Assembly: GCF_000830005.1 (NCBI RefSeq)
Contig: NZ_CP010407.1
Coordinates: forward strand, 3,081,001-3,145,000
Reading direction: 5' to 3'
DNA: 64,000 bases
Origin: Streptomyces vietnamensis
Lineage (GTDB): Bacteria; Actinomycetota; Actinomycetes; Streptomycetales; Streptomycetaceae
In this document: positions 44,945 to 53,790 of the stretch, in pieces
Layout: each line of letters opens with the position of its first letter
How positions within the stretch are numbered: position 1 is the first letter of the stretch
Translations under genes and position numbers: made by a program
The notes under the pieces: model-generated
The model's input: the letters and a program-made list of their open reading frames with translations, nothing else
What the model was told of the DNA's origin: nothing
Databases searched by the model: none

Positions 44945-46462
44945 TTACTTGTAGGCGCCGAAGGCCTTCGTGAAGGCCAGGGGCTGCTGGAGGATCGAGG
45001 AGCAGGTGGGGTCGGCGTAGTTCACGGCGCCGGCCGCGCACTGCTTGTCGCGGGCCGAGGACCACATGGAGAGCCAGCCGAAGCCCTTGGACTTCGCGAA
45101 GTCGACGAGCTGGGTGGCGTCCTCGACCTTGAAGACCTCACTGCTGACGTCGTTGACGCCGATCATCGGGGTGACGGCGACGGCCTTCCAGGCGGCCGCG
45201 TCGGAGAGGCCGAGGACGCCCTTGATCTGGGCCTGGGTCGCGGTCGCGGCCTGGATGGCGTACGTGCCCATGTCGGCGCTGTACGCCGGCCCGTAGTCCA
45301 TCGCCATGATGTTGACGGCGTCGACGCGGACCCCGTTCCTCTTGGCGTCGGCGAGCAGGTCCACGCCGGGCTGGGTGAGGCCCTCGGGCATGACCGGCAG
45401 GGTGAAGGAGACGTTCAGGCCGGGGTGGGACTTCTGGAGCTGGGCGATCGCCTGCGAGCGGCGGGTGTTGGCGGCGGTGTCCGGCAGGGCCGCGCCCTCG
45501 ATGTCGAAGTCGACCTTGGTGAGCTTGTACTGGTCGACGACCTTGCCGTACGCGGCGGCGAGCGCCGAGGAGGTCGAGCAGTTCAGGGCCAGCTCGTGGC
45601 CCGCGGCGCCGCCGAAGGAGACGCGGACGTCCCCGCCCTTGGCGCGCAGGGCGCCGATCTGGGCGGCGACCTTGTCGTTCGCGAGGTCGGTGACGCCGCC
45701 CCACAGCGGGGCGCAGGAGCCGCCGGAGGTGATGAAGGCGAGGTTGAACTCCTTCACGCCGGTGGCGTCGGCGGTCGCGAGCAGGTCGTACGCCGGGTAG
45801 AGCGAGGTGTCGACGTACGGGGAGTACTTGGCGGCCGTGGCGGGAGCACCGGTGGCGGTCGCGGTGGGGGTGGGTGTCGGCGCCGTGGTGGGCTTCACGG
45901 TGGCCGTGGCGGTGGGCTTCGGGCTCGCGGTCGCGGTGGCCGTCGCGGTCGGCTTCGGGGCGGCGGTCGGGGTGGCCGTCGCGGTGGGCTGCTCGGTGGG
46001 GCGGCCGCTGGGGGTGGGGGCGGGGCCCCCGGCGGAGCAGACCGCCTTGTTGATGAGGCAGCCGGTCGGGTCTCCGGCCTGGCCGGTCGCGGAGGTGACG
46101 AAGCCGACGGTGACGGACTGGCCGGGCGCCAGCTGCTTGTTCCAGCTGGCGGGCTTCACGGTGACGTGGCTGCCGGAGACGGTGTGCTCGCCGTTCCAGA
46201 GGGAGCCGATGGTGGTGCCGGCCGGGAGGTCGAACTCCAGGGTCCAGTCGGACTGGGTGGCGGTCGTCTCGTTGGTGACGATGTACTGGCCGGTGTAGCC
46301 GCCGGTCCAGGAGCTGGTCCGGGTGTAGGCGGCGCCGACGGCGGCGGCCTGGGCGGTGCCGGTGAGCGCGAAGGCCGCGCCGCCGATGACGGCCGCGGCG
46401 ACGACCGCTCCGACGACCTTGGTCCGGGTGCTCGTCCTGCGCCGGTGCGAACTGCTGCCCAT
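44945..46462 (-). CDS. Secreted CBM2-GH18 chitinase-like protein
   Basis: 505 residues. The Sec signal peptide (RRRTSTRTK then a hydrophobic stretch to TGTAQA, cut near 39) leads to a CBM2-type carbohydrate-binding domain (about 42-145, SSWTGGYTGQYIVTNETTATQSDWTLEFDLP). A 60-residue proline-threonine-alanine linker (PTATATPTAAPKPTATAT) follows, then a GH18 barrel with VDFDIEG, the DxDxE catalytic motif. Probably acts on chitin or related polymers outside the cell. Relatives with such diverged barrels have low or unproven chitinase activity. ATG at 46462 with AGGCAGG about six bases upstream. Confidence 0.9.
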   Translation of the reverse strand: MGSSSHRRRTSTRTKVVGAVVAAAVIGGAAFALTGTAQAAAVGAAYTRTSSWTGGYTGQYIVTNETTATQSDWTLEFDLPAGTTIGSLWNGEHTVSGSHVTVKPASWNKQLAPGQSVTVGFVTSATGQAGDPTGCLINKAVCSAGGPAPTPSGRPTEQPTATATPTAAPKPTATATATASPKPTATATVKPTTAPTPTPTATATGAPATAAKYSPYVDTSLYPAYDLLATADATGVKEFNLAFITSGGSCAPLWGGVTDLANDKVAAQIGALRAKGGDVRVSFGGAAGHELALNCSTSSALAAAYGKVVDQYKLTKVDFDIEGAALPDTAANTRRSQAIAQLQKSHPGLNVSFTLPVMPEGLTQPGVDLLADAKRNGVRVDAVNIMAMDYGPAYSADMGTYAIQAATATQAQIKGVLGLSDAAAWKAVAVTPMIGVNDVSSEVFKVEDATQLVDFAKSKGFGWLSMWSSARDKQCAAGAVNYADPTCSSILQQPLAFTKAFGAYK

Positions 46463-46635
46463 CGCGTGCCTGCCTCTGCGTGCCGGGGGTGGGGGTGGGG
46501 TGCGGCAGCACGCTAGCGAGCGGGAAACGGACAAATGCCCAGGAGGGAGCCGGGGTTGGGATTCTTAGGCTCCGCTTAAGGAAGGCATCGGAACCAGGAA
46601 AGGTTGGGGGCGGAAGGTCGGGGGTGCGGGAGCCG

Positions 46636-46710
46636 GTGCGCACGGACCCGGGGCGCACGGACCCGGGGCGCACGGACCCGGTGCGCGCGGACCCGGTGCG
46701 CGCGGACCCG
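46636..46710. repeat. Five tandem 15-bp repeats beside the kinase stop codon
   Basis: Copies of G(T/G)GCGC(A/G)CGGACCCG at 46636, 46651, 46666, 46681 and 46696. The kinase stop is at 46716-46718, and its last codons share the GTGCG start of a unit. The rest of 46463-46635 is the upstream region of the GH18 gene. Confidence 0.9.
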
Positions 46711-46715
46711 GTGCG

Positions 46716-48089
46716 TCACGCCTTGCGGCGGCGGCCGCGACGGCCTCCGCCGCCGCCCGTACCGGCTCCGCGTCCGTCGAGGCTGATCCAGATCCGCACC
46801 TCGGTGCCGCCGAGGACCGAGTGGCCGATGCGGACGTCGCCGCCCGTCGACTCGGCCATGCGGCGCACGATGTCGAGGCCGAGGCCGGTGGAGCCGTCGC
46901 GGCCGCTGCCCGCGCCCCGGGCGAGCGCGGCGGCGGGGTCGGCGATGCCGGGGCCCGCGTCGGAGACGAGGACGATGACGGCGTCCTCGCCGTTGTGGAC
47001 GTCGAGGGAGAAGGCCGTGCCCTCGGGGGTGTGGCGGAAGACGTTGCCGAGGAGGGCGTCGAGGGCGGCGACGAGCTCGGGGCGTGCGACGGGGATGCGG
47101 ACAGGGCGCTCGACGCCCGCGACCCGCACCCGGCGGCCCTCGTCCTCGGCGAGCGCCGACCAGAACTCCATCCGCTCGCGGACCACTTCGGCGGCGTCGC
47201 AGCCGGCGCCGGGCCCGGTCGCCTGGGTCTGCGGCTTCGCCTCGCGGGCGGTGCGGATGATGATGTCGACCTCGCGCTCCAGCTGTTCGACGGCCGCGCG
47301 GGTCTGCTCGGCGGCGGGCCCCGAGCCGAGGGAGGCCGCGTTGAGCCGGAGGACGGTCAGTGGGGTGCGGAGGCGGTGGGAGAGGTCGGCGGCCAGTTCG
47401 CGTTCGTTGGCGAGGAGCTGGACGACCTGGTCGGCCATCGAGTTGAAGGCGACGGCGGCCGACTTGAGCTCGGGCGGCCCCTCCTCGGGGACGCGCGCGC
47501 CGAGCCTGCCCTCGCCGAGGTCGTGGGCGGCGCCCGCGAGCCGCTGGGCGGGCCGGACCATGCGGACGCCGAGGCGGTCGGCGACGGCTACGGAGCCGAC
47601 GATCAGGGCGAGGCCGACGCCGGCGAGGACGAGCCAGGCGGTGGCGACGCCGTTGCTGACCTCGCCCTCGGGGACGAACAGTTCGACGACGGCGACCTGG
47701 GCGCTGCTGAGCGCGGTGGGCTGGAGCAGCGCGAAGCCGCCGGGGACCTCGGCGATGGAGGCGCGGCCGAGGCTGCGGGTGGCGGCGAGTTCGGCCGGGT
47801 CGGCGCGCGGAGTGCCGATCTCCAGCGCGGTGCCGCCGGGTTCGGCGGCGGGCACGTGGATCGCGAGGCGTCCTGCGGCCCCGTCCTCGGTGGTGGCGAC
47901 GGCCTTGTCGAGCTCGTCGCGGTCGGTGGTGATGGCGAGGACGGGGGCGAGTCCGGCGGCCCGCCGTTCGGCGTTGGAGAAGGCCCGGTCGCGGGCCATC
48001 TCCTTGACGACGAGCCCGAGGGGGACGGCGAAGGCGAAGACGACCATGGCGGTGACGGCGAGCGACACCTTGACGAGCGCCCACCTCAC
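46716..48089 (-). CDS. Sensor histidine kinase
   Basis: 457 residues. Two membrane helices (about 5-27 and 147-170) enclose an outer sensor region of ~120 residues. A HAMP domain follows (VADRLGVRMVRPAQRLAGAAHDLGEG), then HisKA with ELAADLSHRLRTPLTVLRL (phospho-histidine) and HATPase with ALDALLGNVFRHTPEGTAF, VSDAGPGI and GSTGLGLDIVRRMAESTGG. The C-terminus is a glycine-arginine-rich tail. GTG start overlaps the response-regulator stop (GTGA), so the pair is co-translated. The signal is unknown. Confidence 0.92.
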   Translation of the reverse strand: MRWALVKVSLAVTAMVVFAFAVPLGLVVKEMARDRAFSNAERRAAGLAPVLAITTDRDELDKAVATTEDGAAGRLAIHVPAAEPGGTALEIGTPRADPAELAATRSLGRASIAEVPGGFALLQPTALSSAQVAVVELFVPEGEVSNGVATAWLVLAGVGLALIVGSVAVADRLGVRMVRPAQRLAGAAHDLGEGRLGARVPEEGPPELKSAAVAFNSMADQVVQLLANERELAADLSHRLRTPLTVLRLNAASLGSGPAAEQTRAAVEQLEREVDIIIRTAREAKPQTQATGPGAGCDAAEVVRERMEFWSALAEDEGRRVRVAGVERPVRIPVARPELVAALDALLGNVFRHTPEGTAFSLDVHNGEDAVIVLVSDAGPGIADPAAALARGAGSGRDGSTGLGLDIVRRMAESTGGDVRIGHSVLGGTEVRIWISLDGRGAGTGGGGGRRGRRRKA

Positions 48090-48799
48090 GGCTGCGTCCC
48101 CGGTTCCTGCTCCCGGGGCGGCTCCAGCTTCACGCCCACCCCGCGCAGGGTGTGCAGATAGCGGGGCCGCGCGGCCGTTTCGCCCAGTTTCCGCCGCAGC
48201 CACGACAGATGTACGTCGATGGTCTGGTCGTCGCCGTACGACTGCTGCCAGACCTCGGCGAGCAGCTCCTTGCGCGGGACGACGACGCCGGGCCGTCCGG
48301 CGAGGAAGGCGAGGAGGTCGAACTCGCGCCGGGTCAGGTCGAGGGGTGCCCCGTCGAGCTCCGCCTGACGGCGCAGCGGGTCGACGGTGAGCCCGCCGAC
48401 CCGGATGGCCCTGGACGGCGGCTGCTCGCCGGCGGCGGCCCGGGAGCGGCGCAGGACGGCGGCCATCCTGGCCGTGAGGTGGTCGACGGAGAAGGGCTTC
48501 ACGAGGTAGTCGTCGGCCCCGGCGTGCAGGAGCCGTACGATCTCGGCCTCGTCGTCCCGGGCGGTCGCGATGATCACCGGGACGTCGGTGATCCCGCGCA
48601 GCATCTTGAGCGCCTCGGACCCGTCGAGATCGGGCAGACCGAGGTCCAGGATCACGACGTCGAAGCGGAAATGGGCGACCTCGCGCAACGCCTCCAGAGC
48701 CGTGCCGACGCTCCGTACGGTGTGGGAGGCCTCGGTCAGCTGCCGGATGAGGGCGGAGCGCACGAACTGGTCGTCCTCGACCACGAGCACACTTGCCAT
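48086..48799 (-). CDS. OmpR-family response regulator
   Basis: 237 residues. The receiver domain starts ASVLVVEDDQFVRSAL and includes the phospho-aspartate in VVILDLGLPDLDG (about residue 50), with IATARDD and DDYLVKPF later. A winged-helix DNA-binding domain of OmpR/PhoB type follows (LTRREFDLLAFLAGRPGVVVPRKELLAEVWQQSYGDDQTIDVHLSWLRRKLGE). ATG at 48799; no strong ribosome site. Divergent from the anchored secreted protein at 48872, which may be a target. Confidence 0.94.
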   Translation of the reverse strand: MASVLVVEDDQFVRSALIRQLTEASHTVRSVGTALEALREVAHFRFDVVILDLGLPDLDGSEALKMLRGITDVPVIIATARDDEAEIVRLLHAGADDYLVKPFSVDHLTARMAAVLRRSRAAAGEQPPSRAIRVGGLTVDPLRRQAELDGAPLDLTRREFDLLAFLAGRPGVVVPRKELLAEVWQQSYGDDQTIDVHLSWLRRKLGETAARPRYLHTLRGVGVKLEPPREQEPGTQP

Positions 48800-48871
48800 G
48801 GGCGGCACCGTACGCCATTCGGGTGAGGTCCCGGGCCCTGTCCACCCTCTGGTACGGACCTGACCCCGGTA

Positions 48872-49483
48872 GTGCACTATGTCCCGGTGCGAAGAGGACT
48901 CGTTCACGCCCTGGCCTGGTCGCTCGCCACCGGTGCGGCGGTCACCCTGTCCTGGTGGGGAGTGCACACGGTGCTGTCCGGCACGGTGTACGACCCGCCG
49001 CGCGCGCTGCCCCTCCCGGCCGGCGGCACCATCGGCGCGCCCGCGTCCGGCGACGATCCGCAGACCTCCGCCACCCGGAGCCCCGCGACCGCCCCGCCGT
49101 CCGCGCCCGCCGCCCCGAAGTCCACGCCGAGCGAGGCCCGTACGCCCCCGACGCCCCCGTCCGCGACCCCTTCGCGCCGCCCGACGCCCACGGCGGAGGC
49201 GCCCACCACCACCCCGCCGCCGGACGCGGGCACGAACCCGGGCTCGGGCGCGGACTCGGGCGTGAAGACCTACACCGTGGACGGCGGCCGGGTCACCTTC
49301 GACCTCGGGGAGACCTCGGCCGAACTGGTCTCGGCGACGCCCGCGTCCGGCTGGCAGATGCAGGTGTGGAAGCAGCCGACCTGGATCCGGGTCACCTTCA
49401 CCGAGGGCGGCCGCGAACTGTCGGTCTTCTGCGTCTGGCACGACACCGCTCCCCGCGTGGAGATCGACGACCGGCAGACGTGA
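48872..49483 (+). CDS. Membrane-anchored or secreted protein with proline-rich linker
   Basis: 203 residues. A short basic N-terminus and one hydrophobic helix (about 10-33) act as signal or anchor. A proline/threonine/serine linker of ~90 residues follows, then a compact ~70-residue outer domain (KTYTVDGGRVTFDLGETSAELVSATPASGWQMQVWKQPTWIRVTFTEGGRELSVFCVWHD). GTG at 48872 is taken; GTG at 48887 is equally possible. It is divergent from the two-component genes (72-base gap), so co-regulation is likely. Function unknown. Confidence 0.8.
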   Translation: MHYVPVRRGLVHALAWSLATGAAVTLSWWGVHTVLSGTVYDPPRALPLPAGGTIGAPASGDDPQTSATRSPATAPPSAPAAPKSTPSEARTPPTPPSATPSRRPTPTAEAPTTTPPPDAGTNPGSGADSGVKTYTVDGGRVTFDLGETSAELVSATPASGWQMQVWKQPTWIRVTFTEGGRELSVFCVWHDTAPRVEIDDRQT

Positions 49484-49540
49484 CGGCCCCGGTGCACCGG
49501 ACGTCTCGACTCCTCCGCCCCGTTGCCTCAGGATGGGGGC

Positions 49541-49927
49541 ATGCGGGGGTGGATGCACGCGTGTTGGGCGGCCTTGGCAGTCGCTGGTGCGGTCGTTGCT
49601 GTGGGATTACTCGTATGGGTCGTGGCAGCGGACCTCGAAAGAGCCGATCAAATCGGTGGCGTCATCGGCGCCCTCGCGGGTGTCGGTGCCCTCGGGGTAT
49701 CACTCCGGCAGCTCAGGGACGGTCGCCAGGGTCCGGCCCCGGACCCGGCTCAGGTGAGCGCTGCGGAAGGTTCGATCGCCGCCCGGGGCAACGTACGCAA
49801 CTCGCGGGCAAGCAGCGCCTCCAACAGTACGGCCGCTCCCACCCCTTCCGGCGGCATCTCCGCGGCCACGGGCTCGATCGCATCAGGAGGCGACGTGGAC
49901 GGTTCGACGGCACACCACGGCTCCTGA
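49541..49927 (+). CDS. Two-helix membrane protein with paired amyloid-signalling-like motifs; candidate NLR effector
   Basis: 128 residues. Hydrophobic helices at about 9-29 and 38-55 are followed by a polar, serine/alanine/glycine-rich tail. The tail carries two copies of one motif: VSAAEGSIAARGNVRNS (72-88) and ISAATGSIASGGDVDGS (106-122). A third copy, ISAVQGGMAAGGNISGS, is at residues 19-35 of the NB-ARC protein encoded one base downstream. Shared short motifs of this glycine-rich type, one set on a small effector and one on an NLR, are the hallmark of bacterial amyloid signalling pairs. Codon 23 is TTA (49607-49609), making it bldA-dependent. GGATGGGGG precedes the ATG. Membrane perforation as the output is inference. 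Confidence 0.78.
   Translation: MRGWMHACWAALAVAGAVVAVGLLVWVVAADLERADQIGGVIGALAGVGALGVSLRQLRDGRQGPAPDPAQVSAAEGSIAARGNVRNSRASSASNSTAAPTPSGGISAATGSIASGGDVDGSTAHHGS
49607..49609 (+). promoter_or_regulatory. TTA codon in the candidate effector gene
   Basis: In-frame TTA at codon 23, in the first membrane helix (VG-L-LVW). Besides adpA, it is the only TTA codon I found in a gene of this window. Confidence 0.88.
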
Positions 49928-49928
49928 C

Positions 49929-52871
49929 ATGGCCCGCCCGGGGAAGAGGACGGCCGGAACGGGTCAGGGACCGGGACCGGGTATTTCGGCAGTGCAGGGC
50001 GGCATGGCCGCAGGCGGGAACATCTCCGGTTCCGTCACCCAGCACATCGAGAACGCCACCCTGCTGCCTGCGGAGGCGTACGGCCCCCTCCCCGCCGACG
50101 CCGCGGACGGCGGGATCACGAACGTTCCCCGTATGGAGCTGTTCGTCGGACGCGACCGGGAACTGGATGCCCTTGACGCGGCGCTGTCCGCGGCGGCCTC
50201 CCCGGGCGGGGTGGTTCTGCGCGCGGTGAGCGGCCTGGGCGGAGTCGGCAAGTCCGCACTCGCCGCACGATGGGCGGCGAGCCGCTCGGCCGCGCGACTC
50301 CGGTGGTGGATCACAGCCGACAGCGCCGCCTCCGTCGACGCCGGTCTGGCCGCCCTTGCACGCGCCCTGCAACCGGGACTCGGCGACCTGCCCGCCGATG
50401 TGCAGAAGGAGCGGGCCCTGGCCTGGCTCGCGCGCCATCCGGACTGGCTGATCGTGCTGGACAACGTCGATCACCCCGATCGTGTCCGTCCCCTCCTCGA
50501 CCGCGCCACGGGCGGTGGGCGATTCCTGATCACCACCCGTTGGGCGACAGGATGGCACCAGCTCGCCACCCCCATCCAGCTCGACGTGTTCACACCCCGG
50601 GACGCCCACGACCTGTTCACCCGTGTCCTCACGCATACCGGCCCCCGTGACACCACGGCCGTGGAGGAGGTCTGCGCCGAACTCGGCCACCTCGCCCTCG
50701 CCGTCGAACAGGCCGCCGCCTACTGTCACGAGAACGGCACCACGGCCGACGCGTATCTGACGATGCTGCGCCAGTGGCCCGCGGACACCCTCGCGACCGG
50801 CCCCGCCGCTGGCGACGCGGACCGGACCATCGCCCGGATCTGGCGTGTCACCCTCGACCGGCTCGCCGACCTCCCGACCACCGGAGAGACCCTGCGCCTG
50901 CTCGCCTGGTACGCCCCCGACCGCATACCCCGCACGCTGCTCGACGGACTCGCCCCACCGCCCGTGATCGCCACCGCCGTCGGCCGACTCGCCGCCCACA
51001 GCATGATCACCACCCATCAGGACGGCACCCTCTCGGTCCACCGCCTCGTCCAGGCAGTCGCCCGCACCCCCGATGCCGGCGATCCCCATCGGCAGCCGGA
51101 CGACATCGCGGTCGCCCGCCTACGGGCCGCCGCCGGACTCGACAGGGCGGTACCCGAGGATCCCGTCGCCCCGCAGAACCGGCCCCTCTTCCAGGCGCTC
51201 GTGCCGCACATCAGGACACTCGGCCCGGTCGACGTCGAGACCGCGGGCGTCGACGTGGTCCGCCGGTTCGACAGGGCGAGCATCTTCCTCCTCGAAGACG
51301 GTGTCCGCGAGGAGGCAGCCGAGTTCGCACGAGAGGCGCTCGGATCCCGGGAACGTTCCCTGGGGGAGAAGCACCCCCTCACCCTCGTGTCGCGGAACAC
51401 CCTCGCTCGCATCCGCCTCGCCTCCGGCGATGCGGCGGGTGCGATCGAACTCCACACCGCCGTACTCGCCGACCGCGTGCGTGTCCTCGGGGAGGACCAC
51501 CCCGACACCCTCACCTCACGGAACAACCTCGCCCGCTGCTACGAGGAGGCCGGCGACGCAGAGAAGGCGATCGAGCTGCACACCGCCGTGCTCGCCGACC
51601 GGATCCGCGTTCTCGGCGACACCGCCCAGAGCACGCTCACGTCACGCAACAACCTCGCGAACGCCTATCACCGAGCCGGTCGGCCCGAGCATGCCGTCCC
51701 CCTCCTGGAACGGACGGTCGCCGACCTCGTACGGGTTGTCGGCAGGGACCACTCGCTCACTCTGACAAGTCGCGCCAACCTGGCCCTCGCCTACCTGTCC
51801 CTGGGAGATCTGCAGCGCGCCGTGCTCCTCCTTGAGGAGAGCCTCGCCGAGACTCTTCGCGTACTCGGCGAGAACCACCCCCGCGTCGTCCTCCTGCGGA
51901 CCAGACTCGCAGAAGTTCACCAGGAAACGGATGAACCGAGCAAAGCCATCCCGCTGCTCAGGGCGCTCTTCGCACACCACTTCCGGCGCAGCGGAAGGGA
52001 TCACGCCAAGACCCTCGCCGCGCAGCTCGATCTCGCGAACGCGCACCAGTTCGTCCATCTCGACCTGCACATCTTCATGCTCAGGGGGTGCCTCGCCGAA
52101 GCGGTCCGCGCTCTCGGAAAGGATCATCCGATCGCCCTCTCCGCGCGCAACAACCTCGCCGCGGCCCTTCACCGGGCGCACGACTTCGGCAGCGCCGTCG
52201 TGCTCTTGGAAGAGGCGGTGGCCGACCATGCCCGAGTCCTGAGCGACGAGCACCCCCGTACCAAGATCTGCCGCGAGAACCTGGCGAAAGCCCGCGCCGA
52301 TCTCCTGGAAAGGACTCAGTCCGTTCCGCCGCACGAAAAGGCCCTGGCCGACCGGGTCCGGGACCTCGGCGAAGACCATCCCGACACCGTCACCGCGCGC
52401 TATGCCCTCGCCAGTGCCTACTCTTCAGCGGGTCGGCATGACCAGATCGTGGATCTGCTCGCCGAACGCCTCGCTCACCTGGTCGAGAGTCGGGGTGAGG
52501 ACCACCCCGAAACCCTCACCGCACGCCACTACCTCGCCCGTACCTGGCTGACCTCCGGCCATCCTCATCGAGCGCTCCCCCTGTTCGAGGAAAATCTGGA
52601 TCGCGCCACCGGGGCAGCCACGATCGACGTCCAGTTCATCGGCATGACCCGGTACTTTCTGGCGTACGCCTACTTCGCCGCAGGGCACATGGGGCGGGCC
52701 GCACACGACCTGGAGCAGTACCTCGCAGCCTGTCGCGAAGCACTGGACGGAGCAGAGGACGACCACTTCACCGAAAAGCTGCGATACGCCTGGGAACAAG
52801 CCCGGTTCTGGTGCGACCTTCTCGACGACCCGCCGGACTCAGCGGAAGACGGACGGCGGCGGTACGGGTGA
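49929..52871 (+). CDS. NLR-like STAND NTPase: motif - NB-ARC - TPR repeats
   Basis: 980 residues. The N-terminus has no folded effector, only a glycine-rich tail bearing the shared motif (19-35). FVGRDREL (72-79) opens an NB-ARC-type NTPase with Walker A GLGGVGKS (102-109), Walker B WLIVLDNVD (173-181), RFLITTRW (198-205), a LGHLALAVEQAAAY helix and VHRLVQAVAR, the usual bacterial MHD-equivalent. From about residue 450 to 960 run about ten kinesin-light-chain-type TPRs (for example ELHTAVLADRVRVLGEDHPDT). Such proteins oligomerise when the repeats sense a ligand. It starts one base after the effector stop. The last 33 bases overlap the converging gene. Codon use is less GC-extreme than its neighbours, hinting at later acquisition. 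Confidence 0.9.
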   Translation: MARPGKRTAGTGQGPGPGISAVQGGMAAGGNISGSVTQHIENATLLPAEAYGPLPADAADGGITNVPRMELFVGRDRELDALDAALSAAASPGGVVLRAVSGLGGVGKSALAARWAASRSAARLRWWITADSAASVDAGLAALARALQPGLGDLPADVQKERALAWLARHPDWLIVLDNVDHPDRVRPLLDRATGGGRFLITTRWATGWHQLATPIQLDVFTPRDAHDLFTRVLTHTGPRDTTAVEEVCAELGHLALAVEQAAAYCHENGTTADAYLTMLRQWPADTLATGPAAGDADRTIARIWRVTLDRLADLPTTGETLRLLAWYAPDRIPRTLLDGLAPPPVIATAVGRLAAHSMITTHQDGTLSVHRLVQAVARTPDAGDPHRQPDDIAVARLRAAAGLDRAVPEDPVAPQNRPLFQALVPHIRTLGPVDVETAGVDVVRRFDRASIFLLEDGVREEAAEFAREALGSRERSLGEKHPLTLVSRNTLARIRLASGDAAGAIELHTAVLADRVRVLGEDHPDTLTSRNNLARCYEEAGDAEKAIELHTAVLADRIRVLGDTAQSTLTSRNNLANAYHRAGRPEHAVPLLERTVADLVRVVGRDHSLTLTSRANLALAYLSLGDLQRAVLLLEESLAETLRVLGENHPRVVLLRTRLAEVHQETDEPSKAIPLLRALFAHHFRRSGRDHAKTLAAQLDLANAHQFVHLDLHIFMLRGCLAEAVRALGKDHPIALSARNNLAAALHRAHDFGSAVVLLEEAVADHARVLSDEHPRTKICRENLAKARADLLERTQSVPPHEKALADRVRDLGEDHPDTVTARYALASAYSSAGRHDQIVDLLAERLAHLVESRGEDHPETLTARHYLARTWLTSGHPHRALPLFEENLDRATGAATIDVQFIGMTRYFLAYAYFAAGHMGRAAHDLEQYLAACREALDGAEDDHFTEKLRYAWEQARFWCDLLDDPPDSAEDGRRRYG

Positions 52872-53705
52872 GGGCTTGGCGCTCGCGTCGGTGACCGGGG
52901 CCGCTCCGCCGGCGAAGTCGGCGAGGGCCCGGCCGTGTTCCACGCGGCCCGGGTGCGGGTCGGTGGCGACCCGGCGGGTCAGTTCGGCCACCGGCAGTTC
53001 GCGGTCCGAGGCGAGCAGCACGGCGTTGCCGAAGCGGCGGCCGCGCAGGACCGTCGGGTCGGCGGTGAGGGCCAGTTCGGGGAAGACGGCGGCGGCGGTG
53101 GCGATCTGGCCGCGCAGATGGGTCAGGGGCGGGCCGTCGGCGAGGTTCGCCGCGTAGAAGCCGCCGGGCCGCAGCACCCGCCGCACCTCGGTGAGGAACT
53201 CGGTGCTGGTCAGGTGGGCCGGGGTGCGGGCCCCGCTGAACACGTCGGCGATGACGAGGTCGGCCCAGCCGTCCTGGACCTTGGCGAGGCCGGCGCGGGC
53301 GTCGGTGGAGCGGACCCGGATGCGGGCCCCGGCGTCGAGGGGCAGTTCCCGGCGGACGAGCTGGACCAGGAGCCCGTCGAGCTCCACGATCTGCTGGGTG
53401 GAGCGGGGCCGGGTCGCGGCGACGTACCGGGCGAGGGTGAACGCGCCGCCGCCGAGGTGCACGACCTGGAGCGGCCGGTTCGGCGGGGCGGCGAGGTCGG
53501 CGATGTGGCCGAGGCGCCGCTGGTACTCGAAGGTGAGGCGGGCCGGGTCGTCGAGGTCGACGTGCGACTGCGGGGCGCCGTCGATGAGCAGCGTCCAGCC
53601 GCGCGGGCGCTCCCGGTCGGGTATGAGTTCGGCGAGCCCGCCGTCGACGGTCTCGACGACGGGGGCGGCCGCCGCCGCCCGGTCACGCTGTTTGTTCCTG
53701 GCCAC
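52839..53705 (-). CDS. Spermidine synthase-like SAM-dependent protein
   Basis: 288 residues with the Rossmann methyltransferase fold of polyamine aminopropyltransferases. YQRRLGHIADL, then LQVVHLGGGAFTLARYVAATRP (cofactor loop), IVELDGLLVQLVR (acidic residue for ribose), DARAGLAKVQDGWADLVIADVFSG and VLRPGGFYAANL. Residues binding the amine substrate are not clearly conserved, so methyltransferase-like or regulatory roles are possible. GTG at 53705 begins ARNKQRDR. The stop (52839-52841) lies inside the NLR coding sequence on the other strand. Confidence 0.85.
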   Translation of the reverse strand: MARNKQRDRAAAAAPVVETVDGGLAELIPDRERPRGWTLLIDGAPQSHVDLDDPARLTFEYQRRLGHIADLAAPPNRPLQVVHLGGGAFTLARYVAATRPRSTQQIVELDGLLVQLVRRELPLDAGARIRVRSTDARAGLAKVQDGWADLVIADVFSGARTPAHLTSTEFLTEVRRVLRPGGFYAANLADGPPLTHLRGQIATAAAVFPELALTADPTVLRGRRFGNAVLLASDRELPVAELTRRVATDPHPGRVEHGRALADFAGGAAPVTDASAKPSPVPPPSVFR

Positions 53706-53740
53706 GGCCCCATTATCCGGGCACGGCCGGTGAAGGGCCC

Positions 53741-53790
53741 AGTGGCGGCATGGACGGCTCAGTGGCGGCATGGGCGGCTCAGTGGCAGCC
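53741..53790. repeat. Tandem 20-bp repeat containing a stop codon
   Basis: AGTGGCGGCATGG(A/G)CGGCTC at 53741-53760 and 53761-53780, then a half copy. The minus-strand gene ending at 53779 takes its TGA from the junction of two units. Confidence 0.88.
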
